DNA of 64,000 nt from Ariolimax columbianus. Lineage: Eukaryota; Mollusca; Gastropoda; Stylommatophora; Arionidae. The stretch is from NCBI GenBank assembly GCA_036924085.1, contig JAVGWX010000019.1, forward strand, positions 21,614,293 through 21,678,292, read 5' to 3'. Below, in pieces: positions 10,276-22,458 of this stretch (its first letter is position 1; every line of letters starts with the position of its first letter). The notes under the pieces are model-generated. The model saw only the letters and a program-made list of their open reading frames with translations, did no database searches and was not told the origin of the DNA. A program made the position numbers and the translations under genes.

Positions 10276-12284
10276 TCTCGTACACTTATTACATTAATGA
10301 TTCATTGATAGTTGGAAATAGGCATAATAGATTAATTAAATTAGTTGTCGTTGCGTATTTGTTTAATGTGGTTCGACAGCATCATCATAAACTTTTCCTT
10401 ACCGAAGAGACTTAAATGGACATTAACTTGACATGATAATTGAAAACTTGAGACTTGACACTTGAGTTTTATTAAAGATGATGTGAGACGACTTGAACAT
10501 AGGACATAAAAAAACAACACTGATAAACAGTCAGTCAAAGTTGTTGCTACACTTAAACACTCAAGGTAATCATTTGCAGTATCTTTATGGATTGGAATTA
10601 ACTAGATTAATTCAAATAGATATAATTTATGATACATTTAATACACTTGAAATTTATGACTAATTTCTGCGAAAAAACGTTACATACATTTTTTAAAAGC
10701 TTTGAGCTATAGATGCCAAAGGAGGAAATGCCTAGGGACATTTAAAACTTATTTTTGTATGAATATTACTTGTATCCTTTTGGTAAAGAGTTTATGAAAA
10801 AGCCGAAGGTTTTCCCATAAGCAGATATTATTATCAGGGATCAAGTGTTAGAAATTTTATTGTCACTTGGTTTCAACTGTTTCTGAATGAAGTGAGGTGA
10901 CCAGTTCTCTTCCTCAACACCTTACCTTCCCTAACTGTAGGACAGGAAACTATTTCCACCGGATAGACTGAAGCCTGTTGAGGCTGGGGATCAAACCCAG
11001 TTCCTTTGCCATGAGGGACAAGCACTTTAATTACTCAGATACTCTAAAATAGTACTGAATAAAATAAATATTAAATTTAGTTACTATATTGTCACTTTCA
11101 TAGTAAAATTTGGTATACTATAACTTCAATGATAAGATCTTTGATGTGCATTCATCTTTTTGTCACATTCTGACTAAGGTAAATTTAGTTTTTTTTCTCT
11201 TGCACGCCCAACTCAACTCAGTAACAAAGAAACTCCCTGGCATTGAATTATTTTGTTAGTCAATATCTATTTTACACTTCTAAACCTGAGCTGTCAAATT
11301 ATTCAATGGATAATTCTAACTGGCTTTATTATTCTCAGATGATGGCAACTTACAGATAACTTACGCAATTATACCAGATTTAGCTTTCAAAAGCAGGATT
11401 TTTTTAATGTGCACTTTAATTTTTAAACAAAAGAAGCAGAGCTATTTTGAGTTCTGTGCGTAGTGTTACTTTAAAAAAAATCATTTGTGCATTTTCTAGA
11501 TAAATAGGCATCTGTTCTGGTGTTAGATCTTGATCTTCACTGGTTATTGTATATTTTATGACTCATTTGTACACCATGTCAGTACTTTGTGGTTTTAGCT
11601 ATTTCTATAACATAGGACATGAAAATCTTTTCTATAAAGAAGTTGTGCTTGGATTATAATATTCTCAAGTTTCATGCCATCATCATATTCTACTCGTATT
11701 CACACCTCTACAGTAGTCTCCTTTCAGGAAGCCTGTCTCTGACCATTAATGTGCTCTTATATTGGTGGTTATTGTGGCACTATATTTTACATGACGACGT
11801 TGTCAGACCTATGCGCAAACCCTACTTAGTCAATTTTGGCGATATGCATATTCCTCTTTAGTAAACGACGCTGGTTTCACACTGGGACACATTTTATTTA
11901 ACTAGTTCAATTTTGTGTAATAGCTTTTAGGTAAATCAATGCACGTCTGAGAAATAGATGAAGACATTGTGCTAGAATAAGTATTCAAAGATCACTGTTT
12001 GCTACAATAAAAAGAAGGGCAAAATTAATTGGACACAGAAAATAAAGCACATTTTTTGACACCACTGACAATAATATTAGAGGTAGAAGGTTGATTGTGA
12101 GTAGTTTTTAGGATTATTGAAAACTATTTTGCAGTAAAAAAATTGAAGGCTTATGTGCAAAGTATAGGGAAATAAGTAAACATTAGTCTTTATCAGTGTA
12201 CCATCAAGACAAGAAACAAAACTGTTTGAGATACATTTAAGTCAGCTTGTGACGTGAATACTAATTTCAGATAAACTTTCCATT
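10276..12284. other. AT-rich gene-free stretch
   Basis: About 2 kb of AT-rich sequence with no supported gene. The only recognisable item is a partial tRNA-SINE at 10955-11030. Confidence 0.6.
10955..11030 (-). mobile_element. Partial tRNA-derived SINE
   Basis: The minus strand contains GGAACTGGGTTTGATCCCCAG (B-box-like GGGTTTGATCCCC) preceded by GTCCCTCATGGCAAA. Only the promoter-like part is recognisable. Confidence 0.5.
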
Positions 12285-12472
12285 TGGAAACCATTTTCAG
12301 TCAAACTTTTCTTGTGGAAACCCATTCTAGTCAATATATGTTGTGGAAACCCATTTTAGTCAGCATATGGTATGGAAACCGATGCTAGTTAGCAAATGAT
12401 GTGGAAACCCATGCTAGTCTGCAAATGACGTGGAAACCCATTCTAGTTAGCGTAGGGAGTGGAAACCGATTG
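12285..12472. repeat. Minisatellite, about 30-34 bp unit
   Basis: Six to seven imperfect units, each with GTGGAAACCCAT(T/G)CTAGT followed by (C/T)AGCAAATGA or a variant. It lies in non-coding DNA. Confidence 0.85.
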
Positions 12473-12719
12473 TTTCGTCCACATAAATGTTTTTTTTGGA
12501 AAACAAAACCATAAATGTATTGTACTGATGAGTTTATTTCCTTTTGTTGTTGAAATTTTATTCTGAAATATTGAGCCTTACGGGTCTGAAAATGTATTAT
12601 TTTCTTTTGTTTTATCTTGCACCAATTGCTTTGCTGTATATTTTTTTTATTGGTCATGCAATTTAGTTTTTGCTCCTGGGTATAATGTGAATATATTACT
12701 ACTGTAGATCTGTACTTAA

Positions 12720-13030
12720 CTTACTTTCCGTGGCCGAGCACCACGTTATACAGTATGCATCCAGTATTCAGTGACATGGATTGCCTTGTCATTTGCCGCC
12801 AGCACGTCGCACCTGTTGCTTGTTTCCTGGAAGTTCGGGCAGGTTATCAGGTGGTGTATCCCCATCATTTTCTATTCCTCTTGCATCGTGATACACCGGT
12901 TCAGAGTCTGTTCAGCAACTTTCATGTTGTGTGTGGTAGATGATGTCCGGGGGCAGATTCCTTCTGAAGTTCCATCTCTGTGGTCTGCATCAATCTGTGC
13001 CATTTCTCGATGCAGCGACTTTCAGGATTT
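12720..13030 (-). pseudogene. Possible LINE C-terminal relic
   Basis: In minus-strand frames the pattern NRCITM...HHLITCPNFQET resembles the Cys/His-rich C-terminus of RNase H LINEs (C...HLL..CP), with a stop and frame changes. The match is short and the call is tentative. Confidence 0.3.
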
Positions 13031-13434
13031 GTCTGTATGGGCTGTGTTGATTTTAATAAACACTATAGATCTGTTACTTTGTGGCTTAAATAGTGGCAAT
13101 ATTTTACTTGTTTATTGCTCTTATTTATTGGTAGCATTGGTGATTTTTGAGAGCCTGATAATAGCTTTTTCTTCTGTTTGTCATGTGAATCCTGAGCATA
13201 TAATCAGAACATATACTCTCTGGAATGAATGTTGGTAGTTAGGTTTCTGGGGTGGGTATAGCATGTTAAAATATAAATTTACTTGGAATATTATGCTGTG
13301 TTCCTTGCTCTTTTTTGTCATATTTTGTTAGCAGCTCGCTTTATACACCTGCAAATCTCACCTTGATAAGTAAACCATATGTGATCTTAAACATCATTTG
13401 AGAATTTGTGTTGTACGATAAGTATATACAGTAA

Positions 13435-13640
13435 TCCTGGATAACAGGGCAGACTGGCTGAGTCAAAGGGCAAGACGGAAGGCTAACCAAGTGCCATGTT
13501 GAAGTTGGGTGTGTCAGACCGAAAGGTGCAAATATCACGGTCATTCCGTTCTCTAGACTACATCCTGCTGCTTGCAAAACCCTTTTCAGGGCATGGTAGT
13601 GGAAGTTTGAGAGCGAAGAAGATGATAATAATAATAACTG
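13435..13640 (+). mobile_element. SINE-like family A copy, 5'-truncated
   Basis: Carries GGCAGACTGGCTGAGTCAAA, GTCAGACCGAAAGGTGCAAA, CATCCTGCTGCTTGCAAAAC and GGGCATGGTAGTGGAAGTTT in family order, then GAAGAAGATGATAATAATA. A reverse copy starts 25 bp away at 13665, so the two form an inverted pair. Confidence 0.8.
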
Positions 13641-13664
13641 AGAATCTTAAACTGATGCCCGTTG

Positions 13665-13835
13665 TCTCTTCTTCTTCTGCATTTGTTCTCAATCTCCCAC
13701 TACCAAGCCAAGAACAGGGCTTTGCAAGTAACAGGGTATAGTCCGGAGAACGGAATGCATTGTGTTGCTAGTTTACTGCTTGACTGCGATATTTGCACCT
13801 TTCAGTCTGACACATCCGTCTTCATCTGGGAGTCC
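13665..13835 (-). mobile_element. SINE-like family A copy, reverse orientation
   Basis: The plus strand shows TCTTCTTCTTCTG (reverse of the GAA tail), then CCACTACCAAGCCAAGAACA, GGAACGGAATGCATTGTGT and GATATTTGCACCTTTCAGTC. It pairs with 13435-13640 as an inverted repeat. Confidence 0.8.
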
Positions 13836-13959
13836 GCTGATAAAATGCTCTCAGGACATAGTGGTTGATGTGGTCAGCATCACGGCAGCCACCTTTACTT
13901 CCCAGATTTTTCTGGTATCAAATTTTTGTGACTGTCGACCACAGGATCCGGTTCGCAAA

Positions 13960-14045
13960 AGGACAAAAATCCTGCACCACCTTGGGATTGAACCATGATT
14001 GCTTGACTGGGAATCCAGTGCACTAACAATGTGCTACCATGTCCC
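13960..14045 (-). mobile_element. tRNA-derived SINE promoter region
   Basis: The minus strand reads ATGGTAGCACATTGTTAGTG (A-box-like), TGGATTCCCAGTCAAGC and GGTTCAATCCCAAGG (B-box-like). A related copy is at 20690-20930. This is a SINE head rather than a tRNA gene because the arms do not fold completely by eye. Confidence 0.6.
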
Positions 14046-14065
14046 CTTAATTTAAATGTACAGTC

Positions 14066-14810
14066 AGATAAAGTGTCTCTGTCAGTGACAACTGGAAAAT
14101 TCTCAAGCAATTTCAGAGTGGAGGCACTGAAGGCTGCAGTAAAAGCAATGCTAACAGGCGAAAGCAATGAAAGCCAGATAGTCCTGTTCACAGATGCCCT
14201 GGTCGTGGTTACAGCACTAAAAAGCCAGAAAAATACTGAACTTAATGATTTAAGAGCAGTACTTTGTCAACTATGCCAGCAGTCCGCACCAATAAGAGTA
14301 GTGATACAGTGGGTTCCATCCCACTGTAACATCCAAGGCAACAAGGAGGCAGACAGACTGGCAAAAGAAGGTGCAAGACTACCACAACCAGATTCTAGTG
14401 TGACCTATGAAGAGTCCAAAAGGTTTATTAGGGCCAGATACATGGCCAAATGGGAAACAGAAAATACTGGCTGCACAAAAAATGATGCCTACTATTAGTT
14501 GAACAGAAGAGAGCAGGTCGTGGTCTTCAGACTTCGCACAGGCCACAACAGACTGAGGTACCATCTATTCAATAAACTGAAGATAGGTGGCACTGAGGAA
14601 TTCACCTGTGGTGCAGGGAAAATGACTGCTGAACATCTGCTGCAAAATTGCCCGACATACGAGGACCAGAAAAAGGACCATCTGGCCATCACCAGTGCCA
14701 ACACTAGACAAGTTCTATGGCAGTGTCGACAGCCTCAGGATGACAGCTGCTTTCTTCGAACAAATTCAAGTTGACGTCTGACAGCGTACGAAGAAGAAGA
14801 TAAAGTGTCT
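14066..14810 (+). mobile_element. 5'-truncated RNase H LINE, 13-bp TSD, GAA tail
   Basis: The direct repeat AGATAAAGTGTCT flanks the insert (14066-14078 and 14798-14810). The insert starts at SVTTGKFSSNFRVEALKAAV, corresponding to the RNase H Glu region, and continues through IVLFTDALVVVTALKS and VPSHCNIQGNKEADRLA. A TAG stop at about 14496 breaks the frame, and a frameshift follows near 14670 (after CPTYEDQKK). It is the same subfamily as 7704-8383, with slightly more 5' sequence and more decay. Confidence 0.9.
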
Positions 14811-15699
14811 TTTGTTTTACTTCTTCTTCATCAGACACTTTCAGATTTCAACTTGAATATGTCTAAAGAAAACCATGGTCATCATGTTGTCATTTTCTTC
14901 ATAGAATGTTGTCTAAGAATGGTATTGGTGATGGCACTTTCTCTGCTTCTTGTCTGTTGAATACTTTTTCAACATAAGTACAGTAGTAATTTTATCTAAT
15001 CACAGTCGTCTCATCAGTAATTTCTATCTTAGTTTGTTGAATGCAGGAAATTTAAGTCTGTTACGGCTTGTGGGATGTATGAAGATTACCATCTGTTTGC
15101 TTTTTTATTTCTTTAGCTGGTAAAATGCATCATTTTTGTGTGACCTGGGTACTTCATGTCCTCCTTATTTTTGTATCTGATCTTTGTCTCTTCCCTTTGA
15201 TATACATGCACTAGTCTGATGTACTTTTTCCCCTGCCTTTGAAAATATGCCTCTTCATTGTTATTTATGTTTTAATGCGTTGGGATTCACTTTATCTCAA
15301 CTCATTGTTTCCTACAGTTTCAAGAAGTGTTCGCTTCAAATTGTTTAGTATCTGCATGCATAAAGTAATCCTCCACTCACAATTTAAGCAGATAATTCCT
15401 CTGTATTCTCAGATCAGTAGTAGAGAAAACAATACATGGTATGAGCAAGGAGAAAACAACAGTCATGGACACAATAAATAGAGGAAGGATAGAGGCTCTA
15501 GATAATTTAAGTGCAAATGAAATCACTGATCTTTGAAATCACAAGTTTTCATAAGAAACGTCCATCTAAGAACAATTGGCCATAAACATAATGCTCACGT
15601 GAGGGAATTATACATTGAGTAGACAGTGAAGTTCCAGGTGAACAATTTGGATTTTGACAGAACAGTGGAACATGAAAAGCAATATCTTGTATAAGGACA
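14811..15699. other. Gene-free stretch
   Basis: AT-rich sequence after the LINE tail. No domain, repeat or RNA gene was recognised. Confidence 0.5.
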
Positions 15700-16120
15700 C
15701 TAGCAGAAAGATATAGGGAATTACAAAAAACCACTATATACAAAAGGCTTTTGACAGAGTCCACTCTGAGAAACTAATTTCATGTCTGGAAAATTTAGGT
15801 ATGGGTGAACAAGACTAACAAATGCTCGGTAACCTATACTGATAACAAACTGTCACCGTAAGATCTGGCAGAATTTACTCACCATGTAAAGGTGTAAAAA
15901 GAGGATTATCAATAAATAACCTCAGGTATGTGGAAGATGCACTTCTGACAGCGAACAGGAATTAGTAATTCAAGTAAAGAACAAGTCAGGTATATGGATT
16001 TGACATTCACAACGAGGAAACAAAAATAAGTGAACAATAAATTTACTTGGCAAATAAAAATAGACAACAAAACACTTGAAAAGGCCAATAGCCTTCACTA
16101 TCTTTGAAATATGATGAGGA
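15700..16120 (+). pseudogene. RTE-like LINE reverse-transcriptase relic
   Basis: Across shifting plus-strand frames the order of motifs is that of a LINE RT: YTKGF or YTKAFDR-like with RVHSEKLIS (motif A region), then LENLGMGEQD, KRGL (motif B remnant), LRYVEDALLTANR (relic of the YADD box) and a distal YLGMxxxEDG-like stretch near 16100. Several stops and frameshifts are present. The clade assignment is by resemblance only. Confidence 0.55.
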
Positions 16121-16209
16121 TGGAAGAAACTAAACAAACACCAGGAAGTGAATAATGATGACCAAATCTGTTTTTACATGTCAGATCATGAGTCATATAT
16201 TGACATTTG

Positions 16210-16502
16210 TAACTGAAGACGAAACACAGTGAATGAGCTGACAGCAACTCATAGCTGGCCACTTGCATCAAGGTCAGCGGACCACAGTTGACCAAGACCC
16301 TCATTCCGTCTTCAAGTGGCAGTCCTTCAAACAGGCTACATTAGTGCAGTCTGGCATAGAGGCTAGGGATTGCAGTGGAAGGCAAACCAGGAAACCCAAC
16401 AATAAGCTGAACCCAGATATATCAGGCCAAAAGGCACACATATCGCAGCCTTGCTGTAAACTATGACACAGCATCAGGATGCACGCAGACAAAAGAAGAT
16501 AA
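16210..16502 (+). mobile_element. GAA-tailed SINE-like repeat, family B
   Basis: A diverged relative of family A: GAATGAGCTGACAGCAACTC, GCATCAAGGTCAGCGGACCA, GTGCAGTCTGGCATAG, GGCAAACCAGGAAACCCAAC, GGCCAAAAGGCACACATATC, then AAAAGAAGATAAAG. It matches 40775-41065 (reverse) and 60375-60690 better than family A. Confidence 0.7.
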
Positions 16503-16514
16503 AGTGACATTCAA

Positions 16515-17160
16515 ACAAATAACTTAACGTCTTTATACTGGTTTAGAAGCCAGCAGATCTGTATACAACCATTTTTCATTTGCATTACCTCGCTCTATAA
16601 GCTATGCGCATCCAATTTATTCTTAAATGCATTAATTGTCCCTGCCTCTACTACTTCCTGTGGCAATGTATTCCAAGCATTCACCACTCTCTGACTAAAA
16701 AAATATTTTCTAATATCCAATCTGGACATCACTTTAGTTAATTTGTAGATTTGTAGCTATGCACTCTTGTTCTTGTGGGCAATTGCACTTTTTTAAAACT
16801 TGTTATAGTCTAATTTATCCATTCCTCTGGTCATCTTATTAACCTGTATTATGTCACCTTGAATTCTTCTCTCTTCTAGACACTGTAGGCCGGTCTTTCC
16901 TCATAACTGTAATTCTGGGATCCCACTATCTGCTTTGTTGCTCTTTTTTGTATTCTTTCCAGTATGTTTATATGTTCTCTATGATAAGGACTCAACACCT
17001 GTACACAGTTCTCCAAACTAGGTCTAACTAATGCTTTATACAGTTTGACTATCACTTCCTTGCTCCTATGTTTAATATTTCTTTTTATCATACCTAACAT
17101 TGCATTTGCCTTTTTCACTGCTACCTGAATTTGCTCACTCACTTAATGCCCATTTTTCAA
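16515..17160 (-). mobile_element. CR1/L2-like LINE 3' fragment
   Basis: The minus strand encodes QVAVKKANAMLGMIKRNIKH, then KEVIVKLYKALVRPSLENCV and ILERIQKRATKQIVGSQNYS, the thumb/connection end of a CR1/L2-type RT. It then breaks up and ends in the shared 3' tail with AACTTAACGTCTTTATAC at 16520. It is less complete than the copy at 48595. Confidence 0.8.
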
Positions 17161-19600
17161 CCCTAACTACTGTTGAATGCACAAGTTCACCTTGTTCTCC
17201 ATGCATACCCAATCCAAACCCAATCATTCTAATCCATTTTGTGCAAATATGTTTCTAGTAAGTAGTATGTGTTGTTTTGGAATTGTTTGTTGTGAAAAGA
17301 GCTTCCTAAATAAAGTCATGCACGTCTGTATTGTTGCTTAAACTGATGTGAAAGTTTTCAAAAATTGGATTACTGTGAGAAATGTTAACGTGGACTTGTT
17401 CATATGCGGCATGCTTCATTTAGTGTGTTGAAATGTTCTATGGTGACAAATGCCATGTCTAGGATTTCTTATTTTTCTGTAAGTCTGCGTGATTGTGTAA
17501 TGACTTCTCTTGTCAGGGCTTCATGAACTTTAGGTGTTTTATATATATATATATATATAAATGGCAGTGATTTCCTAAAAATGATCTGTTGTGATATGAT
17601 TCGGATGTGATTTTATGTTTGTCTAGTACTTTAGGCCTACTCATGGAGGAACAGACTAAACCAGACAGCACTCAATGATTCGGATGTGATTTTATGTTTG
17701 TCTATTACTTTAGGCCTACTCATGGACTAAACCAGACTTAGCACTCAGTCCTTAAAACACAAGTTCTGCCAATGTATGTTGTGCTCTTACAATCTAAACT
17801 TTCAAACTAACTTTCTCTTCCATATCTTCACAAAGTGCAATGCCAGTTTGACAAAAATCAATGTTCACCTCTAACTGCTCAGCTAAGCAGAAAATTCACT
17901 GTACGAGAAACCACGAAATGGTTTGATAATTTTCCGTTTCTTTTTCAAAGTTATGAATCGCTGTTTGCCATACACTAAAGTTTAAACTAAGCAGCCAAAC
18001 ACATCATGCAGTGGTCTAAAGTATGTCCCATTTTTGAAGAAAAAAAGTATGGAATGATAATAATAGACACAGTTTTGAATTTTCACTCAGATGTTTCCAT
18101 TTTAAAAAACTGCTAAATTAAAAGTTTCATTGGTTTGCAACAGTCTGAATTGGTGTACACAGGAAAAAGCAATAACGCGTGTAATCTGCTCACAAGACAA
18201 ACATGGTGGTTTAAATGTTTGAAAAATTCATAACTCCATTGCGCCTACGATGTGATTTAAAATGAAAATAAATTCGTATTATCTCTTTATTCTTTTTTAG
18301 ATATCTTGCACGAAAAGTGAGACATTTTCATGTAATTTGATATTAGACAGTATACCAAGTCAACACTTTTCACAAATATAGTGACCATTTTCAAATTAGT
18401 ATTGTAGGTATATACAAACTGACAAATTCTGGAAAATTCACTTAATAACAAAACAGCTGTCAAATTGACCGCACAGTGTTTTAATTCCGTCCTGTTAGTA
18501 AGGTGGGCATAATAGATATATTGATCGAAAGATGTAAGTTTTAGGGCTCGCATTTCATATTTTGACCATTTCCTCGACCTCGCCTGTTTGCATGGATTTA
18601 CCCCACACTGAAATAGCTACGCGAGATAAACTAAGATAGTAACCAGCAAACAGCAGACGACCGCCGTGACGCATATCTAGATTTTTCTTATACGTTCAAT
18701 CTCATTGATAATTATTTAAATAATTACATATTTCTTGAATTTTCTCAATACGTTAAATCTTATTTATAATTATGGAGGGAAAAACCCAACGTATATCTAG
18801 AATATTCCCGTCATGTTTTAAGGTCATATATTGTGTAATTATTTGACGACAAAGGTTCAAAGTTGCAAACATATTCGTATTATTAGGATCGCTGGACATC
18901 TTTGTACACGGGATGAACATTTTATTCACAAGAGCCAGACTACCTCAGAGGTTGCTGATTCTTTGAGGCTTATGTTTCTGTAATTTACGCGATTTTTGTG
19001 TACGTTCTGTAATGTTGGTCCTTCTTTATAAAGTCCCATCACCGCGTGGTATTTCTCTGTCTCTAGTATTCGTCTATTTAAATATATCATTCTCCGTTAC
19101 AACCCCGCCCCTCTCTGTGTGATTTGTCTATTTTGTTTCACCGTACTCATTCTTTCTGCCTCTCTATATCCGCACCCCCCCCCCCCCCGCACCCTTTCCA
19201 AATAACCGCCTGTCTCTGTTCACTCACTATCCGCCACTACCCTTACCTTGTAATCTACCTTACAAACATTCTATCCTCTCTATCCTCTCTTAACTTCTCC
19301 CTGCCCCTTATTTATTCAAACTCCCCTCGCTGACCCATTTCTCCCTGCCTCTCCTCGCTCTAACTCACCACCCTCTCGGCCGTCATCTCATTATCCTAAC
19401 GCTGTAGCTCCTTATCCTGAAATCCATAAGATAATCCTGTGGCATGGCTAGCCATATCACCCCCAGCAGCATCCCCACCGTCTTGCCCCCAGCCAAAGCC
19501 GATATTCATCTATCTCTTGCCTCTTACACAATACCATCGTCTTGCATTTGTTCCAACGTACTTTATAATGACGCACTGGCGTTAACGATTTCTTGTTCAG
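17161..19600. other. Gene-free stretch with small repeats
   Basis: Contains a (TA)n microsatellite at 17539-17559, an approximately 80-bp tandem duplication at 17594-17745 (GATTCGGATGTGATTTTATG occurs twice) and a pyrimidine-rich tract with a C run at 19166-19188. No gene was recognised. Confidence 0.6.
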
Positions 19601-19865
19601 TGCATCACTGTAACCCTAGTTTTCATTACCCCGGTTTGTCGTTTTTCTGTCTCACCGGATGTCCATATTTAGGGTTTCGATCCCCGTTATCGACACGTTC
19701 CAGTCGACCCAGTTGTAATGGGTACTTGGTTTACTGTTAGGAAAGAGAACTGGTCATAATACCTCATAAAAAGCGGAGGTGCAACAAAGTTTTTGTGACA
19801 TATTATTAAGAACGGGATAGCAGAGCCCATGCAAACTCCTTAGTCGCCTCTTACAATATAAATGG
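19600..19865 (+). mobile_element. Diverged SINE-like repeat
   Basis: The plus strand carries GGGTTTCGATCCCCG (B-box-like) and then GACCCAGTTGTAATGGGTAC, a SINE 3' module also seen near 30190, 36390 and 38490 and in reverse near 51240. An AT-rich microsatellite follows at 19905-20000. Confidence 0.5.
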
Positions 19866-20689
19866 CAGGCTGAGTTATTACTATTCTTTTATCCCATTTC
19901 ATGGTAATATATATATATACACATATATATATGTATGTTCCCTGTATATATAGTTATGTATACATATATATGTATATGTTTGTGTTTATAGTTATATAAA
20001 CATATTTTTCTAATCCCAGAATAAATATGGCAAAGTGAACATGTACATTGCAACACTGATGCTTACCGCATACAGCTTCGTGAATACACGATCATCCGAA
20101 AGGTAGTGCTACTGTAGTAGCCCGTTAAAATTGGGTCTGTGTTCGACACGCATTACAAACGAGCTATATTTGAATTATTGGTGGCAGTGAAAGAAAGTGT
20201 GGGAATCATTCACATACATTTGTGTGCTGTATTTGGAAGTTGTTCAACCTATAGGAACACCGTTGGGCGCTGATTTCAGAAAGTTAAAACTTCTTGAAGT
20301 GGAGAGACGGAAGCTGCATGATCGGCCTCGGTCAATGTGTCCTTCCACAGCTAGCAGCTCATTTAATGAAATAGCGCGCCGATGCCATTAGTCGTGAGTA
20401 TCAGTGCGTCACAAGTCGGCAGTTTGCCTTTTCAGTCAGCAATGGATGTGCGATGACCATTTTCTACGATCTTGGATATTCTATGGTATGCGCAAGATGG
20501 GTTCCTCGATGTCTCACAAGCGACCACAGACGTCAAAGGAACATGGCTATAAATGTGATGGAGGAAAGGCATGCGTGCTCTTGTTTTGCGCTGGCCAAAG
20601 ACTGCAGAAGTGGGCTGAGATTATGTGGGAAAATTACATGTGCAAAACAAGCACTCAGTTCTACTGTGTATGAATTTCATAGTAGTAAA

Positions 20690-20930
20690 GATCCCGTTAA
20701 TATGCCCATGGAGAATATGGCGTTAGACCCATATTTTTCAAGACCAACGGCATACTTTCCCAAATTATTCGGATACGGTACCCAATTTATGTAGCTTGGG
20801 TTGACCCTGAGAGCCAGTTTACGATCGGAAAAAATCCCTTACCAACTGGGGACCAAACCCCGATATCTCGCCTGGGAATCCAGCGCACTATCCACTGTGC
20901 TACCTCGGCTCCCCATGAATTTCATACATT
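20690..20930 (-). mobile_element. tRNA-derived SINE
   Basis: The minus strand starts GGGGAGCCGAGGTAGCACAG (A-box region), then TGGATTCCCAGGCGAGATAT and GGGGTTTGGTCCCCAGTTGG (B-box region). A non-tRNA body follows. Confidence 0.65.
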
Positions 20931-21049
20931 GTGAATAAATAGTTTTTTCTTGTGAATAAATAGTTTCAGGAAAATCAAATGTGCGCATTACTTACTGAGC
21001 AGCTCTCTCTCGTGTGTGAGTAAGTACAATGATAGAGCATAAAGATACC

Positions 21050-21830
21050 AAATTTTGAATTTTTTAAAAAACACTTTTTTTTACTTGCAATTTATTAAAA
21101 CGTGTCTCCTTTGAAATATCCACTGCTGATACACCACTTCCAAAGTATTTAATATTTTTTGTAATGCGTCCTGGAACTCGTATTATAAGATAGTGTGCAT
21201 GTCTCATAGCGAATTTTCTTTAATCCATCCTTTGGTCTGAAATCGGCGACCTTTAAGGGTGGATTTTAACTTTGTTTAGACATCATATCCATAAACCGAT
21301 GTTTCATCACGTGTCATTACATTTTTCAGAAAGTTTCCTTCTGCATTTCAACAGCTCATGAAAGACTGTGCCGGTACTCTTTTTGTTAACCTGCCAGCAG
21401 ACGAGACACACATTTTGCGACAACACGATGCATGTTCGGTTTTGTTTTTGAAAGCATGCAGCATATACTTGAACAAATTCCTATTTCCTCACACATTCAC
21501 TGACAGTAATGAACGAATCACTTTCTTAATGTTATCGTCCACCATGGGCGTGGAAGGTCGTCATGATTTGTGATGTCTTCTGTGGAAGCTCTTCCTGATT
21601 TTAAACGCTGGCACCATTCGTGCAGCTCAAACAATTGTTCTCATATGCTTGTGTCAGTATTTCACAAGTTTCAGTAAAACTTGTACCTAATTCGAAACAA
21701 AATTTCACGCAAACACGTTGCACTTCAAGGTCTTCCATAGCAAATTTCTTTTTAATCGCCATGTGCACTGCACGTGTATTCACTTCACCGATGCACACCG
21801 AAGAATACGCGGCCGTGGCGTGATGAAGCT
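21050..21830 (-). mobile_element. Degenerate mariner-like transposon
   Basis: Minus-strand residues MEDLEVQRVCVKFCFELGTS and TETCEILTQAYENNCLSC match the N-terminal first helix-turn-helix of mariner transposases. About 250 bp later come VYGYDV, LKGRRFQTKGWIKENSL and EFQDALQKILNTLE, the latter two from the C-terminal region. The catalytic middle is largely missing, so this is an internally deleted, dead copy. Confidence 0.7.
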
Positions 21831-22084
21831 ATCTGTTATTAGACTGAAGGTCAATATCACTTGTACACATACAAGAAGTAATTATCTCGTTGTCTCACGT
21901 AATTGTTGTGCCATTTTTAAAGCCTGGTTTCTTTTTGGACTACCCTTGAATCTGTCTGTATGTACGTTTGTGTGTATATGGAGCTAGAACAAAATGTAAA
22001 ACAGATTGCAGGAGAGATCAACACTGCAAGAGCGTATTTTAGTGCGTTAATACAGGTTTCCTGGGATCAAGACGCTGAGCATCT

Positions 22085-22458
22085 CATGAGCTGCAGTGGT
22101 CAGCGACCCATAGCTGACTGCTAGCATCAGGGCCAGCGACCCATAGCTGACTGCTAGCATCAGGGCCAGCGAACCATAGCTACCACGACCCTTCTACACG
22201 CCCACGCGGTGATCCTGGATAACAAGCTGCAGCAGGGCAGTCTGGCTAAGGAAAATGGATAGAAGAGGGAATGCTAACCCGGTACTAAAAAAAGGCTTGC
22301 TGAAGTCGGATGTGTTGGACCGAAAGGTGCAAATATCGCAGTCAAGCTGTAAACTACGACACAACGCATTCTGTTCTCTGTACTACACTCTGGTACTTAA
22401 GCCTTTTCAGGGTTTGGTAGCGGGAGATTGAGAACGAACGAAGAAGAAGAAGAAGATA
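22085..22458 (+). mobile_element. GAA-tailed SINE-like repeat, family A (long copy)
   Basis: The best-preserved copy: GCAGTGGTCAGCGACCCATA, CTGACTGCTAGCATCAGGGC, CACGCGGTGATCCTGGATAA, AACCCGGTACTAAAA, GACCGAAAGGTGCAAATATC, AACGCATTCTGTTCTCTG and GGTTTGGTAGCGGGAGATTG, then a pure GAAGAAGAAGAAG tail. A 32-bp segment beginning CAGCGACCCATAGC is tandemly duplicated near the 5' end. GGGATCAAGAC at about 22056 could be a B-box-like element. Confidence 0.85.

Noticed and set aside
12771..13238. 155-codon plus-strand ORF
   Set aside because: No recognisable domain. The opposite strand shows weak LINE C-terminal resemblance, which explains the open composition better.
13960..14045. A tRNA gene
   Set aside because: A-box-like and B-box-like segments are present, but the flanking arms do not form a full cloverleaf by eye and related sequences recur as SINE heads.
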